Assembly (NCBI RefSeq): GCF_902459585.1
Contig: NZ_CABPSC010000003.1
Location: forward strand, 248,001 to 312,000
Length of the DNA: 64,000 bases
Reading direction: 5' to 3'
DNA from: Pandoraea nosoerga
GTDB taxonomy: Bacteria; Pseudomonadota; Gammaproteobacteria; Burkholderiales; Burkholderiaceae
Each line of letters begins with the position of its first letter. Positions within the stretch are counted from its first letter, which is position 1. Shown here in pieces: positions 8,701-18,084 of this stretch. A model generated the notes under the pieces. It saw nothing but the letters and a program-made list of their open reading frames with translations. It did no database searches and had not been told where the DNA came from. The translations under genes were made by a program, and so were the position numbers.

Positions 8701-10119
8701 TCACGGAACGTCGCGTGCGGTGACGAGCCGCTGCCCGAACACACTGGCGTCCAGCGCGCGCTCGCGCCACATCGCCATCTCGGCGATCAGGTCCGGGCGA
8801 GGCTCGGGGTACGTGTCGGCGGCAAATTGATGCAGCATGCCGCGCAGCGCCTTGACCGTCATCGCCAGCGCGGCCGGCCCGCCGGGCTCCGCGGGCGGGG
8901 AAGCCGCCAGGCGCTCCCCGGTGGCGGCCACCGCGGCGGCCAGCCGCGCAACCGGCGCCAGCCCGATCGCGGCCGAATACTCGGCCACGCGCGCGGCCAC
9001 GGCGGGATCGCTCAAATTCGGGAGGGCCTCGTCGGCAAGGCTCAGATACGTCTGGCAGACGTCCTGACGCACCGCGAGCGGCCCGATGCGCAGCCAGTCC
9101 CGTGCACTGCTGCCGGCCCCCTGCTTCTGGCCCGCCTGTGCGGCATCGACGAGCGGTTCGGGCAAATGAGCCGCCCGGCGCAGCACGCCGAAGTCGGCCA
9201 GCAGCGTGCCCAGCCAACTGTCGGGCGCCTGTGCGTTCCAGATGGCGAGAGCCTCGATCAGATCGTGACCCGGCACGGCTTGCGCCGCGTTTTTGCCTGC
9301 CGCGGCGGCCGCGGGTGCGGCAGAGGCTGCCGCCTCCGCGCTGCCCGGCACGCCGGGGCGGGCCAGTTGCCTGCGCAACGCCATGTTCATTCGCCCGAGT
9401 TGCCGCTTGTCGGCCAGACTCAGGGGGGCCCGCACGAACCGCAACCAGGCGGCGGCCAGACGCCAGTAATCGAGCGGCGCGCTCGCGCCTGCGCGGTGAA
9501 GGTCGGCGGCGAGATCGGCCAGCTCGCCGAGGGCGGCGGTCGTGTCGGTGACATCGGCATCCGGCCGCAACAGTCTCAGCAGCACCCGTTCGACGTCGGC
9601 GCGCAACGGCGCCGTGCCGGGCGGCAGCCCATGCAGACGCGGGCGGGCAATGGCCCAGCCGGCCATGCGCAACTCGCCGGTTGTCGGCTCGCCGGGCCAA
9701 CGGCCCGGCTTGCCGGGTTCGGCCCCATTGGCGCTCTCGGCAGGGGCTTCCGCGGCGGGCGCGGTGGGCGCAGGGAGCGCAGTAGGCACGGTGGCGGTGG
9801 GCACGGTGGGCGCGGCGCCTGCGCGCCAGATGTCGCGTTCGAACTGACGCAACGCATTGCGCTGAACGTCCTGACCGCCGGGCTCGCCGTATGCGGCTTC
9901 GGCGATGGCCTGCACCAGACGCTCGCCATGCAGCGCCCAATCGGCATGCCCGCTCGCCTGCAGCAGACGGTTGGCGCGGCGCAGGGGACCGAGCGCCGCT
10001 GCCGGACCATTCGACCACGCGTCCGAGGCCTGCGTGAGCGCGTCGGCCACGTCGGGCAGGCGCCACAGCGGCATGTCGCGCGAAGGCGTGCTGTCGGGAG
10101 GCGTTTGCGGCGTCACCAT
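8701..10119 (-). CDS. Unrecognised 472-residue Ala-rich helical protein
   Basis: I do not recognise this protein. It is predicted to be mostly helical and is rich in Ala, Leu and Arg. Two low-complexity Pro/Ala/Thr stretches (about residues 105-130 and 255-270) divide it into three parts. Helical stretches with scattered Trp and Leu (LGPLRRANRLLQASG, DYWRLAAAWLRFVR) recall the N-terminal Hpt-like part of ChpA/PilL or FimL. Rubredoxin, the gene upstream, heads the pilG-pilH-pilI-pilJ-chpA cluster in related genomes as I remember them. A degenerate ChpA/FimL relative is therefore one idea, but no catalytic His motif is visible. Third-position GC in this frame supports real coding. The start is an ATG at 10119. 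Confidence 0.6.
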   Translation of the reverse strand: MVTPQTPPDSTPSRDMPLWRLPDVADALTQASDAWSNGPAAALGPLRRANRLLQASGHADWALHGERLVQAIAEAAYGEPGGQDVQRNALRQFERDIWRAGAAPTVPTATVPTALPAPTAPAAEAPAESANGAEPGKPGRWPGEPTTGELRMAGWAIARPRLHGLPPGTAPLRADVERVLLRLLRPDADVTDTTAALGELADLAADLHRAGASAPLDYWRLAAAWLRFVRAPLSLADKRQLGRMNMALRRQLARPGVPGSAEAAASAAPAAAAAGKNAAQAVPGHDLIEALAIWNAQAPDSWLGTLLADFGVLRRAAHLPEPLVDAAQAGQKQGAGSSARDWLRIGPLAVRQDVCQTYLSLADEALPNLSDPAVAARVAEYSAAIGLAPVARLAAAVAATGERLAASPPAEPGGPAALAMTVKALRGMLHQFAADTYPEPRPDLIAEMAMWRERALDASVFGQRLVTARDVP

Positions 10120-10275
10120 AGGCCATCTCCAGGCCGCGAGGCCAGTCTTCGTGAATTCGGGCGGGGAGTTTGCCGCACCGTCAGCCGGTTGCCCGGCGCG
10201 ACGGCGGGCGGGTACGTCGGAAAATGCTGGCGCGGCGCGGGCATCCGGTCGGGCGGACGGCAGCGCCGTCCGGCC

Positions 10276-10446
10276 TCAGATCTGCACCATCTCGAAGTCT
10301 TCCTTGCGCGCGCCGCACTCGGGACAGGTCCAGTTGATCGGCACGTCTTCCCAGCGCGTGCCGGGCGCGATGCCCTCGTCGGGCAAACCTGCCTGTTCGT
10401 CGTAGATCCAGCCGCAAATCAGGCACATCCAGCTCTTGTATTCCAT
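10276..10446 (-). CDS. Rubredoxin
   Basis: A 56-residue rubredoxin with the two CxxC knuckles that hold a single iron: CLICGW (residues 8-13) and CPECGA (residues 41-46). The conserved DEGIAPGTRWEDVP stretch lies between them. It is a small soluble electron carrier. The ATG at 10446 fits the family length. It is transcribed toward the 472-residue gene with a 156-bp gap, and is divergent from the ThiD-like gene. Confidence 0.95.
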   Translation of the reverse strand: MEYKSWMCLICGWIYDEQAGLPDEGIAPGTRWEDVPINWTCPECGARKEDFEMVQI

Positions 10447-10607
10447 TCTTTCTTCAGCGACGAGCGTTCCGTTACAATGGCTTGTCAACCGCTTCGGGCA
10501 CCCCGGCGCAAATGCCGGAGGGTGTCGTGAGCGCCCTGCCGGTCCATGGCCCGGCAGGAACCGCCCACGGCGCTGGAAAGCGCTCCGAAACGGGCATTTA
10601 AGGCGTG

Positions 10608-11495
10608 ATGGTACCAACGAACCCCAAGCCTGACCAGATCGCCGTCTATCCTGCCTCCATGCACACTGAATCCCCTCCCATCCTCCTGACCTTCGGACTC
10701 TCCGACCCTACTTCGGCAACCGGCGTGCAGGCCGACCTGCTCACGTTCGCGAGCATGGGCGGCTATGGCGTCTCGGTCCTGACCGGCTACTCCTCGCAGG
10801 ATTCGCGCGCCTGCGACGACGTGCAGCCGATCGATCCCGACTGGATCGGCGACCAGGCGCGCATGCTGCTCGAGGACATGCCGATCGCCGCGTTCAAGGT
10901 CGGCAGCGCGATCAACGCCGAAAACGTTGCGGCCATCGCGGAAATCGTGGCCGATTACGATGAAACGCCGCTCGTGGTCGCGCCCGATTTCGGGCTGGCG
11001 GGCGAGCATCTGCTCTCCGCCGACGAATTGCGCGAAGCCACCGCCAGCCTGCTCGTGCCGCAAGCGAGCGTGCTCGTCGTGAGCCCGGCCAGCGCGATCG
11101 CCCTCGCGCAGGCCGCATCGGAGAACGAAAACCTGTCGCTCGACGAGGCGGTGAGCCTGCTGCTCGAAGGGGGCTGCGAATTCGTGCTGGTGAGCGATGG
11201 CAACGCCCCGCAGTTCACGCATACGCTCTACAGCGACGGCGGCGTCGTGCGCGAGGACGCGTGGGAACGCCCGGCGAACAACGTCGCCGGCGCGATCGAC
11301 ACGCTCGCCGCAGCCGTGGCGGCCATGCTCGCCAATGGGCTGGCCGTGCCCGAGGCCGTGCGCGAAGCGCAGGAGTACCTGCAGCAGGTGCTGGAGAACG
11401 CCTTCCGTCCCGGCATGGGCCGGCACTTTCCCGACCGCTTCTTCTGGGCGCGCAGTGAAGAGACCGATCAGGACATCGAAGCCGGTGATGCCTGA
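10608..11495 (+). CDS. ThiD-like hydroxymethylpyrimidine kinase homologue, diverged
   Basis: A ribokinase-fold protein of about 295 residues, in the place held by hydroxymethylpyrimidine/phosphomethylpyrimidine kinase in related genomes. The N-terminal block DPTSATGVQADLLTFASMG matches the ThiD DSGGGAGIQAD...TFSALG segment. The C-terminal anion-hole motif is altered: NNVAGAIDTLAAAVAAML replaces the usual GTGCTLSAALAA. Active-site Cys and surrounding residues are therefore not evident. It may have a changed substrate or be a bypassed copy. The start is ambiguous: GTG 10605, ATG 10608 (used here) or ATG 10659, the last lying right before the conserved domain. A strong terminator follows. Confidence 0.75.
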   Translation: MVPTNPKPDQIAVYPASMHTESPPILLTFGLSDPTSATGVQADLLTFASMGGYGVSVLTGYSSQDSRACDDVQPIDPDWIGDQARMLLEDMPIAAFKVGSAINAENVAAIAEIVADYDETPLVVAPDFGLAGEHLLSADELREATASLLVPQASVLVVSPASAIALAQAASENENLSLDEAVSLLLEGGCEFVLVSDGNAPQFTHTLYSDGGVVREDAWERPANNVAGAIDTLAAAVAAMLANGLAVPEAVREAQEYLQQVLENAFRPGMGRHFPDRFFWARSEETDQDIEAGDA

Positions 11496-11552
11496 TACCC
11501 GAACGGGTCGGCGCACGCCGCGGCGGTACCGTCCGTTTCCCGAAGGACCATG

Positions 11553-11582
11553 AAAAACGCCCGCGGATCCGCGGGCGTTTTT
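11553..11582 (+). terminator. Intrinsic terminator, bidirectional
   Basis: A perfect 30-bp palindrome: 15-bp arms with a GC-rich core and five A on the left and five T on the right. It lies 58 bp after the ThiD-like gene and 37 bp after the end of the converging oligosaccharyltransferase gene, so it can serve both. Confidence 0.9.
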
Positions 11583-11619
11583 CTTTGAAGCGCGTGCGTT
11601 CGCCGCGCCAGGCCTCCGC

Positions 11620-13458
11620 TCAGGAGACGCGTCGCGACGCGCCATGCACCGGTGCCATCGCTTCGTCGTCGCACCCATCGCACTCGCCGGCCCCCTCGCC
11701 CTTCGGCCGCCCCCATGTCTCGATCACGCGCCGCGTGAACGGCTTGAGTTCGTCGCCCTGGGCGCGCAGCATGCGCACGAGCGCGGCGTATTGCGCTTCG
11801 AAGATCAGCGAGTTGTAGTTCTTCAGACGCGTGATGTCGTCCATCGCCTCGTCGTTGCGACCGGCCAGCGCAAGCAGCACGATGTAGCGCTTGATCATCG
11901 TCGGCCCCGCACCGAGCGCCAGGGCTTCGCGATGCGCGGCAAGCTTCTCGTCGAGCTGGTCGCGATTGAGAAAGAGCGCCCCCGTCACCGCATAGTCGCC
12001 ATACGGCGCAAAGAACAATGCCGGATCCGTGCGGTAAGCGTCGATCTTGCCCGCCCGGTACGCCACTTCGACACGCTGATAGTCGCCGTACAGCCACGGA
12101 ATCGCCACGCACGCGAACACCACGATCACGCCGTTGACGGCGCCGGTCGCCGTCGGCGACACGCTGTCGATGGGTTTCGTCTCGCACAAGCCGAGCAGGA
12201 ACAGTGCAGGCAGCAGGAAGAACGCATAGTGCTGCGGATACTCGAGCATCGCATGCACGGCGAGCATGCCCAGCAAAATGAATGCGAAGGCGACGGGCGG
12301 CGTCTTGATGCCGCGCACCGCGCGCGCGAACCAGAACACCAGCGGCAGCAGCACGAGCAGCGTGCCGACGAGGCCCGTCTTCGCCAGCAGATCGATCAGC
12401 ACGTTATGGGCGTTGTCGGCCATCTCGACCGGGCCGAGCTTGTCGACCAGCGCGAATTGCGCGTCGATGTAGTTCGACCAGCCGGCGCCAAAGAGCCAAT
12501 GCTCGCGGAAGATGGCCAATCCGTATTCCCACAGATTCAGGCGCCCCGTGACCTGGCCCGCCTGATGCATGCGGGCCACGGCGCTGCCGTCGAGCTGCCA
12601 TCCCCAGGCGACGTTTGCCCAGCCGACGAACATCGTCATCGCGGCGAGCAAGGGCAGGATCGCGACGGGAACGAACCAGCGCATTGGGCGACGGACGTTG
12701 CGCGCTGACTCCGCGCGTTCGATCCATACGAGCCACAGGCCGAACGTCGACATGAGCGCCAGTTGCAGCCATGGTGTGCGCGAGCCTGTCAGGCAGATGC
12801 CGAGGTCGAACACTGCACTGGCGAGCAGCCAGGCCCACGCCGGCAATTTGCGTTGATACCAGAGATAGAAGGCACCGGCGCTGGCCAGCGACAGATACGT
12901 CGCCAGGTGATTCGGCTGGTACATGTTGCCGAAGAGCCGTCGCGCGACCGACACCGTATATCTCGCGACGAGCCACGGCACATGCGACTCCAGATGAAAC
13001 GCCTGCACGAGCTGTGCCGCCACGGCGTATAGTCCGCCCAGCGTGAGCGCCACGGCGCTCCATCGCATGAGCACGCCGCGCCAGCCCAGTTGCGCCAGCC
13101 AGAAGCCTGCGCTCACGGCCACGATCATCGCCACGCCGTAGAGCAGCGCCGTCATCATCAACTGCGGCAGCTCGGTGGACAGCATCGCGCGCTGCATCAG
13201 GATCACGCCGACGAACGCCAGCGGCATCCACGTCACACGCGGCATGCGCAGCACGCGCGAGTCGCGCTGCCACACGGCCACCATCGACAGTGCGCCGAGC
13301 AGTGCGAACAGCGCGAAGGCCACCGTCTCCGAGTAGAACGTCGAGATCGGATACGTGTGCTTGACGAGGTTATAGGGCAAGGCCCAGATCAGGGCCAGCG
13401 TGAGCCCGATCAGCGAAAGCAGCAGTGGAGGAAACAAGGTCGTCGCCGTGCAATGCAC
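11620..13458 (-). CDS. PglL/Wzy-family O-oligosaccharyltransferase, likely pilin glycosylase
   Basis: A polytopic membrane protein of about 610 residues with some twelve hydrophobic segments and a soluble C-terminal part of about 150 residues. It has the Wzy_C hallmark region with GNMYQPNHLA, a long periplasmic loop with LFGAGWSNYI and DNAHNVLIDLLAKTG, and HAMLEYPQHYAFF. PglL/PilO/TfpO enzymes move a lipid-linked glycan onto Ser or Thr of type IV pilin in the periplasm. The gene lies directly downstream of a pilin gene on the same strand, which supports that role. The chosen start, GTG 13458, lies after the pilin terminator; a longer frame to 13515 overlaps that terminator. C-terminal residues are acidic and Cys-containing (GECDGCDDEA). 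Confidence 0.85.
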   Translation of the reverse strand: MHCTATTLFPPLLLSLIGLTLALIWALPYNLVKHTYPISTFYSETVAFALFALLGALSMVAVWQRDSRVLRMPRVTWMPLAFVGVILMQRAMLSTELPQLMMTALLYGVAMIVAVSAGFWLAQLGWRGVLMRWSAVALTLGGLYAVAAQLVQAFHLESHVPWLVARYTVSVARRLFGNMYQPNHLATYLSLASAGAFYLWYQRKLPAWAWLLASAVFDLGICLTGSRTPWLQLALMSTFGLWLVWIERAESARNVRRPMRWFVPVAILPLLAAMTMFVGWANVAWGWQLDGSAVARMHQAGQVTGRLNLWEYGLAIFREHWLFGAGWSNYIDAQFALVDKLGPVEMADNAHNVLIDLLAKTGLVGTLLVLLPLVFWFARAVRGIKTPPVAFAFILLGMLAVHAMLEYPQHYAFFLLPALFLLGLCETKPIDSVSPTATGAVNGVIVVFACVAIPWLYGDYQRVEVAYRAGKIDAYRTDPALFFAPYGDYAVTGALFLNRDQLDEKLAAHREALALGAGPTMIKRYIVLLALAGRNDEAMDDITRLKNYNSLIFEAQYAALVRMLRAQGDELKPFTRRVIETWGRPKGEGAGECDGCDDEAMAPVHGASRRVS

Positions 13459-13486
13459 CGGTGGAAAGATGCGCAAGCATAACGAA

Positions 13487-13512
13487 AAATGGCCGCCCGA
13501 GGGCAGCCATTT
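13487..13512 (-). terminator. Intrinsic terminator behind the pilin gene
   Basis: Hairpin with 12-nt arms and one mismatch (AAATGGCCGCCC / GGGCAGCCATTT), followed on the minus strand by a T-run. It lies about 110 bp after the pilin stop and just before the oligosaccharyltransferase start. It would separate highly expressed pilin from its lower-expressed modifying enzyme. Confidence 0.7.
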
Positions 13513-13620
13513 CACGCCTCGCGCGCCTCGCGCGCATCAAGCAACCGCCCGCGCAAACGACGCGCCAGGCTGCCGGGAGCACGGCAGCGCCGCGCCGTGC
13601 AGCCTGTGCGCCGGTCACTC

Positions 13621-14145
13621 TCAGGCCCCGGTCTCGGCGGCCTTGGCGCCCCGGCATTCCGGCGGGGCCAGCTTGGCGGGCAACGTTGCCCCGCCCGGCG
13701 CGCCTTCGCGGCCCTGGGCGTAGCAGGTCCAGACGATCTGCCCCTCGGGCGCCTTGCCGACCGTGAGCGCTTCCTGCCGGCCTTGTGCGCCGGTGCTTGT
13801 GGGCACCAGCACGATCGCACCGTCGCCGGCGCGTTGCGTGTAGGCGACCGTCACATTGCCGCTCGCGGAATCGATGGTCACGCCGCTCACGTTGTCCGTG
13901 GCGCTCGGTGCCTGCCAGCCGCTGTTGAACGGCGCGCCATGCATGGCGTTCTCGCTTACGAGCGCCTTGGCCGATGCAGCGGCCCCCAACCCCTCGACGA
14001 CCCTGGCGCGCACCAGATAATTCTGCAGATAAGGCACTCCAGCCGTGACCAGAACACCGATGATCGCCAGCACGATCATCAGCTCGATCAGGGTGAAGCC
14101 CCGGGACTTGGCGATACCGGTGGTCCGGTGGCCGAAACGACGCAT
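13621..14145 (-). CDS. pilA: Type IV major pilin (PilA-like)
   Basis: A 174-residue class IVa prepilin. It has a 15-residue leader ending KSRG, then FTLIELMIVLAIIGVLVTAG with Glu at mature position 5. This is cleaved and N-methylated by PilD at the inner membrane. The C-terminal disulfide region has two Cys (VWTCYAQ and PPECRG). Residues between are Ser/Thr/Ala-rich and offer sites for O-glycosylation. The start ATG at 14145 has a GGGAG ribosome-binding site 7 nt upstream. The gene pairs with the PglL-like enzyme downstream. I see no clear sigma-54 site in the 257-bp upstream region. Confidence 0.93.
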   Translation of the reverse strand: MRRFGHRTTGIAKSRGFTLIELMIVLAIIGVLVTAGVPYLQNYLVRARVVEGLGAAASAKALVSENAMHGAPFNSGWQAPSATDNVSGVTIDSASGNVTVAYTQRAGDGAIVLVPTSTGAQGRQEALTVGKAPEGQIVWTCYAQGREGAPGGATLPAKLAPPECRGAKAAETGA

Positions 14146-14402
14146 TGTGTAACTCCCAGCGAAAGCATTGAAAACGAAACGGACGCGCTGTCCGGACATG
14201 GGACGGCGCTCGTCGGGGGGAAGTGGGCGGAGTATGCCACACGCCCTGGGGCGCGAGCCCTGCCACAGATCAAAATCGGGCGGCGCCGTGCGGGTACGGA
14301 GAATCGTCCTAGTGACGGGCCGGACGATTCGTCCGAGCCGGGCGTGCGTCTTCCCACAATGTCATGGCGGACGCCCGGCGTCCGCCACCGCAATGGACCG
14401 CG

Positions 14403-15131
14403 TTACTCGGAAGAGGTTGCACGCGTTTGACGGGCCTCGCTGCGGCGCTTGAGCACGAGCCCCAGCGCCACGACGAGCACGGCCCCGGCCGCTGCGGCCA
14501 CGTAGTGGGTGTATTCGGCCGCGGCGCCCGGCAGTTGCAGCCACGGGCCGATGCCCGGATCGGAGACGATGAGGCCGCCAGCGATCCAGCCGAGCAGGCC
14601 TGCCCCGGCGATCACGATGACGGGGAAACGATCGAGCGCCTTGAGGACCAGTTGCGAGCCCCAGACGATCAGCGGAATGCTCACGAGCAGACCGAAGATC
14701 ACGAGCGGCAACTGGTGATGGTCGGCCGCCCCTTGCGCGGCGCCGGCAATCGCGATCACATTGTCGATGCTCATCACGAGGTCGGCGACGATGATGGTTT
14801 TCACCGCCGTCCACAGTTTGTCGGCGGGCTTCACGCTGTCGTGCGCGTCATGGTCGGGCACGAGAAGCTTGACCCCGATCCAGAGCAGCAGCACCCCGCC
14901 CAGCGCCTTCAGATAGGGAACTTCGAGCAGCGTCACGGCAAACGCGATCAGAATCACGCGCAGCACGATCGCGCCGACGGTCCCCCACACGACGCCCTGC
15001 AGCCGCTGTTTGGCCGGCAGGTTGCGGCAGGCGAGCGCGATCACCACGGCATTGTCGCCACCCAGCAGGATGTCGATCATGATGATCTGCAGGACCGCGG
15101 CCCAGTTCAGCTCGGCAAAGAACGCAAGCAT
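14403..15131 (-). CDS. TerC-family integral membrane protein (YjbE-like)
   Basis: A 242-residue membrane protein with seven hydrophobic segments and the two TerC-family metal motifs: IDILLGGDNAVVIA in the first span and LVMSIDNVIAIAG in the fourth. TerC/Alx proteins are linked to manganese export or metal loading of exported proteins. The loop near residue 95 is His/Asp-rich (PDHDAHD), and GAADHHQ follows span four. Upstream is the sucD terminator. A second, different TerC homologue lies at 41050-41832. Confidence 0.88.
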   Translation of the reverse strand: MLAFFAELNWAAVLQIIMIDILLGGDNAVVIALACRNLPAKQRLQGVVWGTVGAIVLRVILIAFAVTLLEVPYLKALGGVLLLWIGVKLLVPDHDAHDSVKPADKLWTAVKTIIVADLVMSIDNVIAIAGAAQGAADHHQLPLVIFGLLVSIPLIVWGSQLVLKALDRFPVIVIAGAGLLGWIAGGLIVSDPGIGPWLQLPGAAAEYTHYVAAAAGAVLVVALGLVLKRRSEARQTRATSSE

Positions 15132-15189
15132 GGCGGGAAAATCCTCGGAAGCGAAAAACGGTAACGTCAGGGATACGGCAAGAGCAAAA

Positions 15190-15217
15190 AAGGGAGCCCG
15201 AGGCTCCGGGCTCCCTT
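15190..15217 (-). terminator. Intrinsic terminator of the sucCD operon
   Basis: 11-bp perfect arms (AAGGGAGCCCG / CGGGCTCCCTT) with a 6-nt loop, followed on the minus strand by six T. It sits 62 bp after the sucD stop. Confidence 0.9.
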
Positions 15218-15278
15218 CTTGAAGACCTCTCGCGCGGCCGCCGGTTCCGGCAGCCCGCGCGCGGTCGTGCGGCGGATA

Positions 15279-16160
15279 TTACAGCACCGACTTGAGCAGA
15301 CGGCCCATTTCCGACGGGTTCTTGGTCACCTTGATACCGCAGGCGTCCATGATGGCCAGCTTGGCTTCGGCCGTATCGGCACCACCCGAGATCAGCGCGC
15401 CGGCGTGGCCCATGCGCTTGCCCGGAGGCGCCGTCACGCCAGCGATGAAGCCGACGACCGGCTTCTTCATGTTGCCCTTGATCCACTCGGCGGCCGTCGC
15501 TTCGTCCGGACCACCGATTTCACCGATCATGATCACGGCGTCCGTATCCGGATCGTCGTTGAACATCTTCATGACGTCGATGTGCTTCAGGCCGTTGATC
15601 GGGTCGCCACCGATACCGACGGCGGTCGACTGGCCCAGGCCCAGCGCGGTCAGCTGGCCCACGGCTTCGTAGGTCAGCGTGCCCGAGCGCGACACCACGC
15701 CGATGCGGCCCTTCTTGTGGATGTGACCCGGCATGATGCCGATCTTGAGCTCGTCCGGCGTGATCACGCCCGGGCAGTTCGGGCCGAGCAGCAGGGTCTT
15801 GCGACCTTCGCGGCGCATACGGTCCTTCACTTCGATCATGTCGCGCACGGGAATCCCTTCCGTGATGCAGATCGCCAGGTCCAGGTCGGCTTCGACGGCT
15901 TCCCAGATCGCGGCGGCAGCGCCTGCGGGCGGGACGTAGATCACCGAGACGGTCGCGCCGGTTTGTTCCTTGGCTTCCTTGACCGAGCCGTAAATGGGAA
16001 TGCCCTCGAAGTCTTCGCCAGCCTTCTTCGGGTTCACGCCGGCGACGAACGCATTCTTGCCGTTCGCGTATTCGCGGCACATGCGGGTATGGAACTGGCC
16101 GGTCTTGCCAGTGATACCTTGGGTGATGACCTTGGTGTCTTTGTTGATCAGAATCGACAT
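15279..16160 (-). CDS. sucD: Succinyl-CoA synthetase alpha subunit
   Basis: A 293-residue subunit of the TCA-cycle enzyme that interconverts succinyl-CoA and succinate with substrate-level phosphorylation. It has the CoA-binding Rossmann start [16 protein letters not shown] and the [10 protein letters not shown] segment. The phosphorylated histidine lies in [14 protein letters not shown] near residue 245. It follows sucC by 84 bp on the same strand and has the usual family length. Confidence 0.98.
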   Translation of the reverse strand: MSILINKDTKVITQGITGKTGQFHTRMCREYANGKNAFVAGVNPKKAGEDFEGIPIYGSVKEAKEQTGATVSVIYVPPAGAAAAIWEAVEADLDLAICITEGIPVRDMIEVKDRMRREGRKTLLLGPNCPGVITPDELKIGIMPGHIHKKGRIGVVSRSGTLTYEAVGQLTALGLGQSTAVGIGGDPINGLKHIDVMKMFNDDPDTDAVIMIGEIGGPDEATAAEWIKGNMKKPVVGFIAGVTAPPGKRMGHAGALISGGADTAEAKLAIMDACGIKVTKNPSEMGRLLKSVL

Positions 16161-16244
16161 TGCTTGATTTCCTTCATCCGGTTGCCTGACAGCGCTCGCG
16201 CGGCCCCTGCGGGCGGCACGCCGCTGCGGCTTCGACAGTTCTGG

Positions 16245-17411
16245 TTACTTGCCTGCGGCAGCCGCGACAACCTTCTGGGCAGCTTCTTCCATGCTGTCCG
16301 CAGAGATGATCGGCAGGCCGGACTCGGCGAGCATCTTCTTGCCCAGGTCCTCGTTCGTGCCCTTCATGCGCACGACCAGCGGCACCTTCAGCGAGACGGC
16401 CTTCGATGCAGCGATCACGCCCTCGGCGATGACGTCGCAACGCATGATGCCGCCGAAGATGTTGACCAGAATGGCGGTCAGGTTCGGGTTCTTCAGCATG
16501 ATCTTGAACGCTTCGGTGACCTTCTCGGTCGTGGCGCCACCGCCCACGTCCAGGAAGTTGGCCGGCTCGCCGCCGAACAGCTTGATGGTGTCCATCGTCG
16601 CCATGGCCAGACCGGCGCCGTTCACCAGGCAGCCGATGTTGCCGTCGAGCGAGATGTAGGCCAGATCGAACTTCGACGCTTCGACTTCAGCCGGATCCTC
16701 TTCGTCCAGGTCGCGGTAGGCGACGATTTCCGGATGACGGAACAGGGCGTTCGAATCGAAGTTGAACTTGGCGTCCAGCGCGGTGACCGTGCCGTTGCTG
16801 CTCACGTTGAGCGGGTTGATTTCGGCCAGCGAGGCGTCCGTTTCCCAGAACGCCTTGTACAGACCCTGCAGGATCGCGCGACCTTGCGGGATCGAAGCGT
16901 CCGGAATGCCGATCTTCTTCGACAGGTCGTCGGCTTGCGCGTCGGTCAGGCCGACCGACGGCTCGACGATCACCTTGTGGATCAGTTCCGGGTGCTTTTC
17001 GGCGACTTCTTCGATGTCCATGCCGCCTTCGCTCGAACCCATCAGCACGATCTTCTGCGAGATGCGGTCGACCACGAGGCTGACGTACAGTTCGTTCTTG
17101 ATGTCGGCGCCTTCTTCGATCAGCAGGCGATTGACCTTCTGACCTTCCGGACCGGTCTGGTGCGTGACCAGTTGCATGCCGAGGATCTGGCCAGCGTATT
17201 CACGCACTTGCTCGATCGACTTGGCAACCTTCACGCCGCCGCCCTTGCCGCGACCGCCCGCGTGGATCTGGGCCTTGACCACCCAAACCGGACCGCCGAG
17301 TTCCTCGGCTGCCTTCACGGCCTCGTCCACGGAAAACGCCGGAATGCCGCGGGGCACCGCGACTCCGAATTTCCGGAGGATTTCCTTGCCTTGATACTCA
17401 TGAATCTTCAT
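16245..17411 (-). CDS. sucC: Succinyl-CoA synthetase beta subunit
   Basis: A 388-residue ATP-grasp subunit. It starts [17 protein letters not shown] and has [18 protein letters not shown] (nucleotide binding), LEINPL-type AEINPLNVS, and the C-terminal succinyl-CoA ligase domain with [15 protein letters not shown]. It forms the alpha2beta2 enzyme with SucD. Its ATG overlaps the stop of the DUF2889 gene by four bases (ATGA), so the three genes form one operon. Confidence 0.98.
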   Translation of the reverse strand: MKIHEYQGKEILRKFGVAVPRGIPAFSVDEAVKAAEELGGPVWVVKAQIHAGGRGKGGGVKVAKSIEQVREYAGQILGMQLVTHQTGPEGQKVNRLLIEEGADIKNELYVSLVVDRISQKIVLMGSSEGGMDIEEVAEKHPELIHKVIVEPSVGLTDAQADDLSKKIGIPDASIPQGRAILQGLYKAFWETDASLAEINPLNVSSNGTVTALDAKFNFDSNALFRHPEIVAYRDLDEEDPAEVEASKFDLAYISLDGNIGCLVNGAGLAMATMDTIKLFGGEPANFLDVGGGATTEKVTEAFKIMLKNPNLTAILVNIFGGIMRCDVIAEGVIAASKAVSLKVPLVVRMKGTNEDLGKKMLAESGLPIISADSMEEAAQKVVAAAAGK

Positions 17412-18084
17412 GCGTGATTCCCTTCTTGCTGAGTTGGAAGTTTGGGTTCGAGCGTGCGAGTCGAGACACCGTCGCGCTCCGCTTCTGTCGTGGCGGGCGT
17501 CGAGGGCTCGTTCGCTCGATCGTTTGCGCGGCCGTTGAACCAGCGCGGGTAGAACCGGCGCACCGCCTCGCCATCAAACCGCAGGGCGTGACAATGTCCG
17601 AGTTGGAAAGGGGGCGCCGCGTTATCGGCATCGTTGGCCGCCGTGTCCGGCGTATGAATCACCACACCGGCAAAGGCCTGAATCGCTGCCGTGGGCAGGA
17701 CGCTGCAGAGTTCCGTGAGATGGGTGCAGCCGGCGGCGCCGCCAAGGCGCTCGCGAACCGCGCGGCGAAAGCCGAAGCGCAGATTAAGACCAATCAACTT
17801 ACGGTATTGCGGGCCGATCTGGTCACAAATGCCGGGATATGGCACCCAGTCGGAGACGGCCTCGGCGTCATGCACTTCGAAGTTCTCGTCGATCGTCAGA
17901 CGCAGCCGCAGTTCGTGGATCGGCGTGCCTTCCTTGCGAAGTCCCGTCGCCAATGCAAAATCCCGATCCTTGTGATCGGTCAGACAGGCTTCGATGTCCC
18001 ATAGGCCGTCGTCGCGCGAAAACGCTTCGACAGCGATCGTGCGACGGTGACGCAGAGTACGAGGGGCAGGCGCGGAGAGCGGCA
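17408..18084 (-). CDS. DUF2889 domain protein upstream of sucCD
   Basis: A 225-residue protein with the DUF2889 pattern: [26 protein letters not shown] at the start, then [18 protein letters not shown] and the closing FPRW-like RRFYPRWF. The function is unknown. It is commonly found just before sucCD in Burkholderiales (from memory). The C-terminal 35 residues are poorly ordered and Thr/Glu-rich. The ATG at 18084 gives the family start. Translationally coupled to sucC. Confidence 0.82.

Noticed and set aside
8584-10530. Long plus-strand frame opposite the 472-residue gene and rubredoxin
   Set aside because: Arg/Gly/His-rich composition typical of a GC-rich shadow; it also crosses the rubredoxin gene.
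15219-17417. A 732-codon plus-strand frame opposite sucD and sucC
   Set aside because: Antisense shadow of two well-identified genes; no recognisable motifs and no ribosome-binding site.
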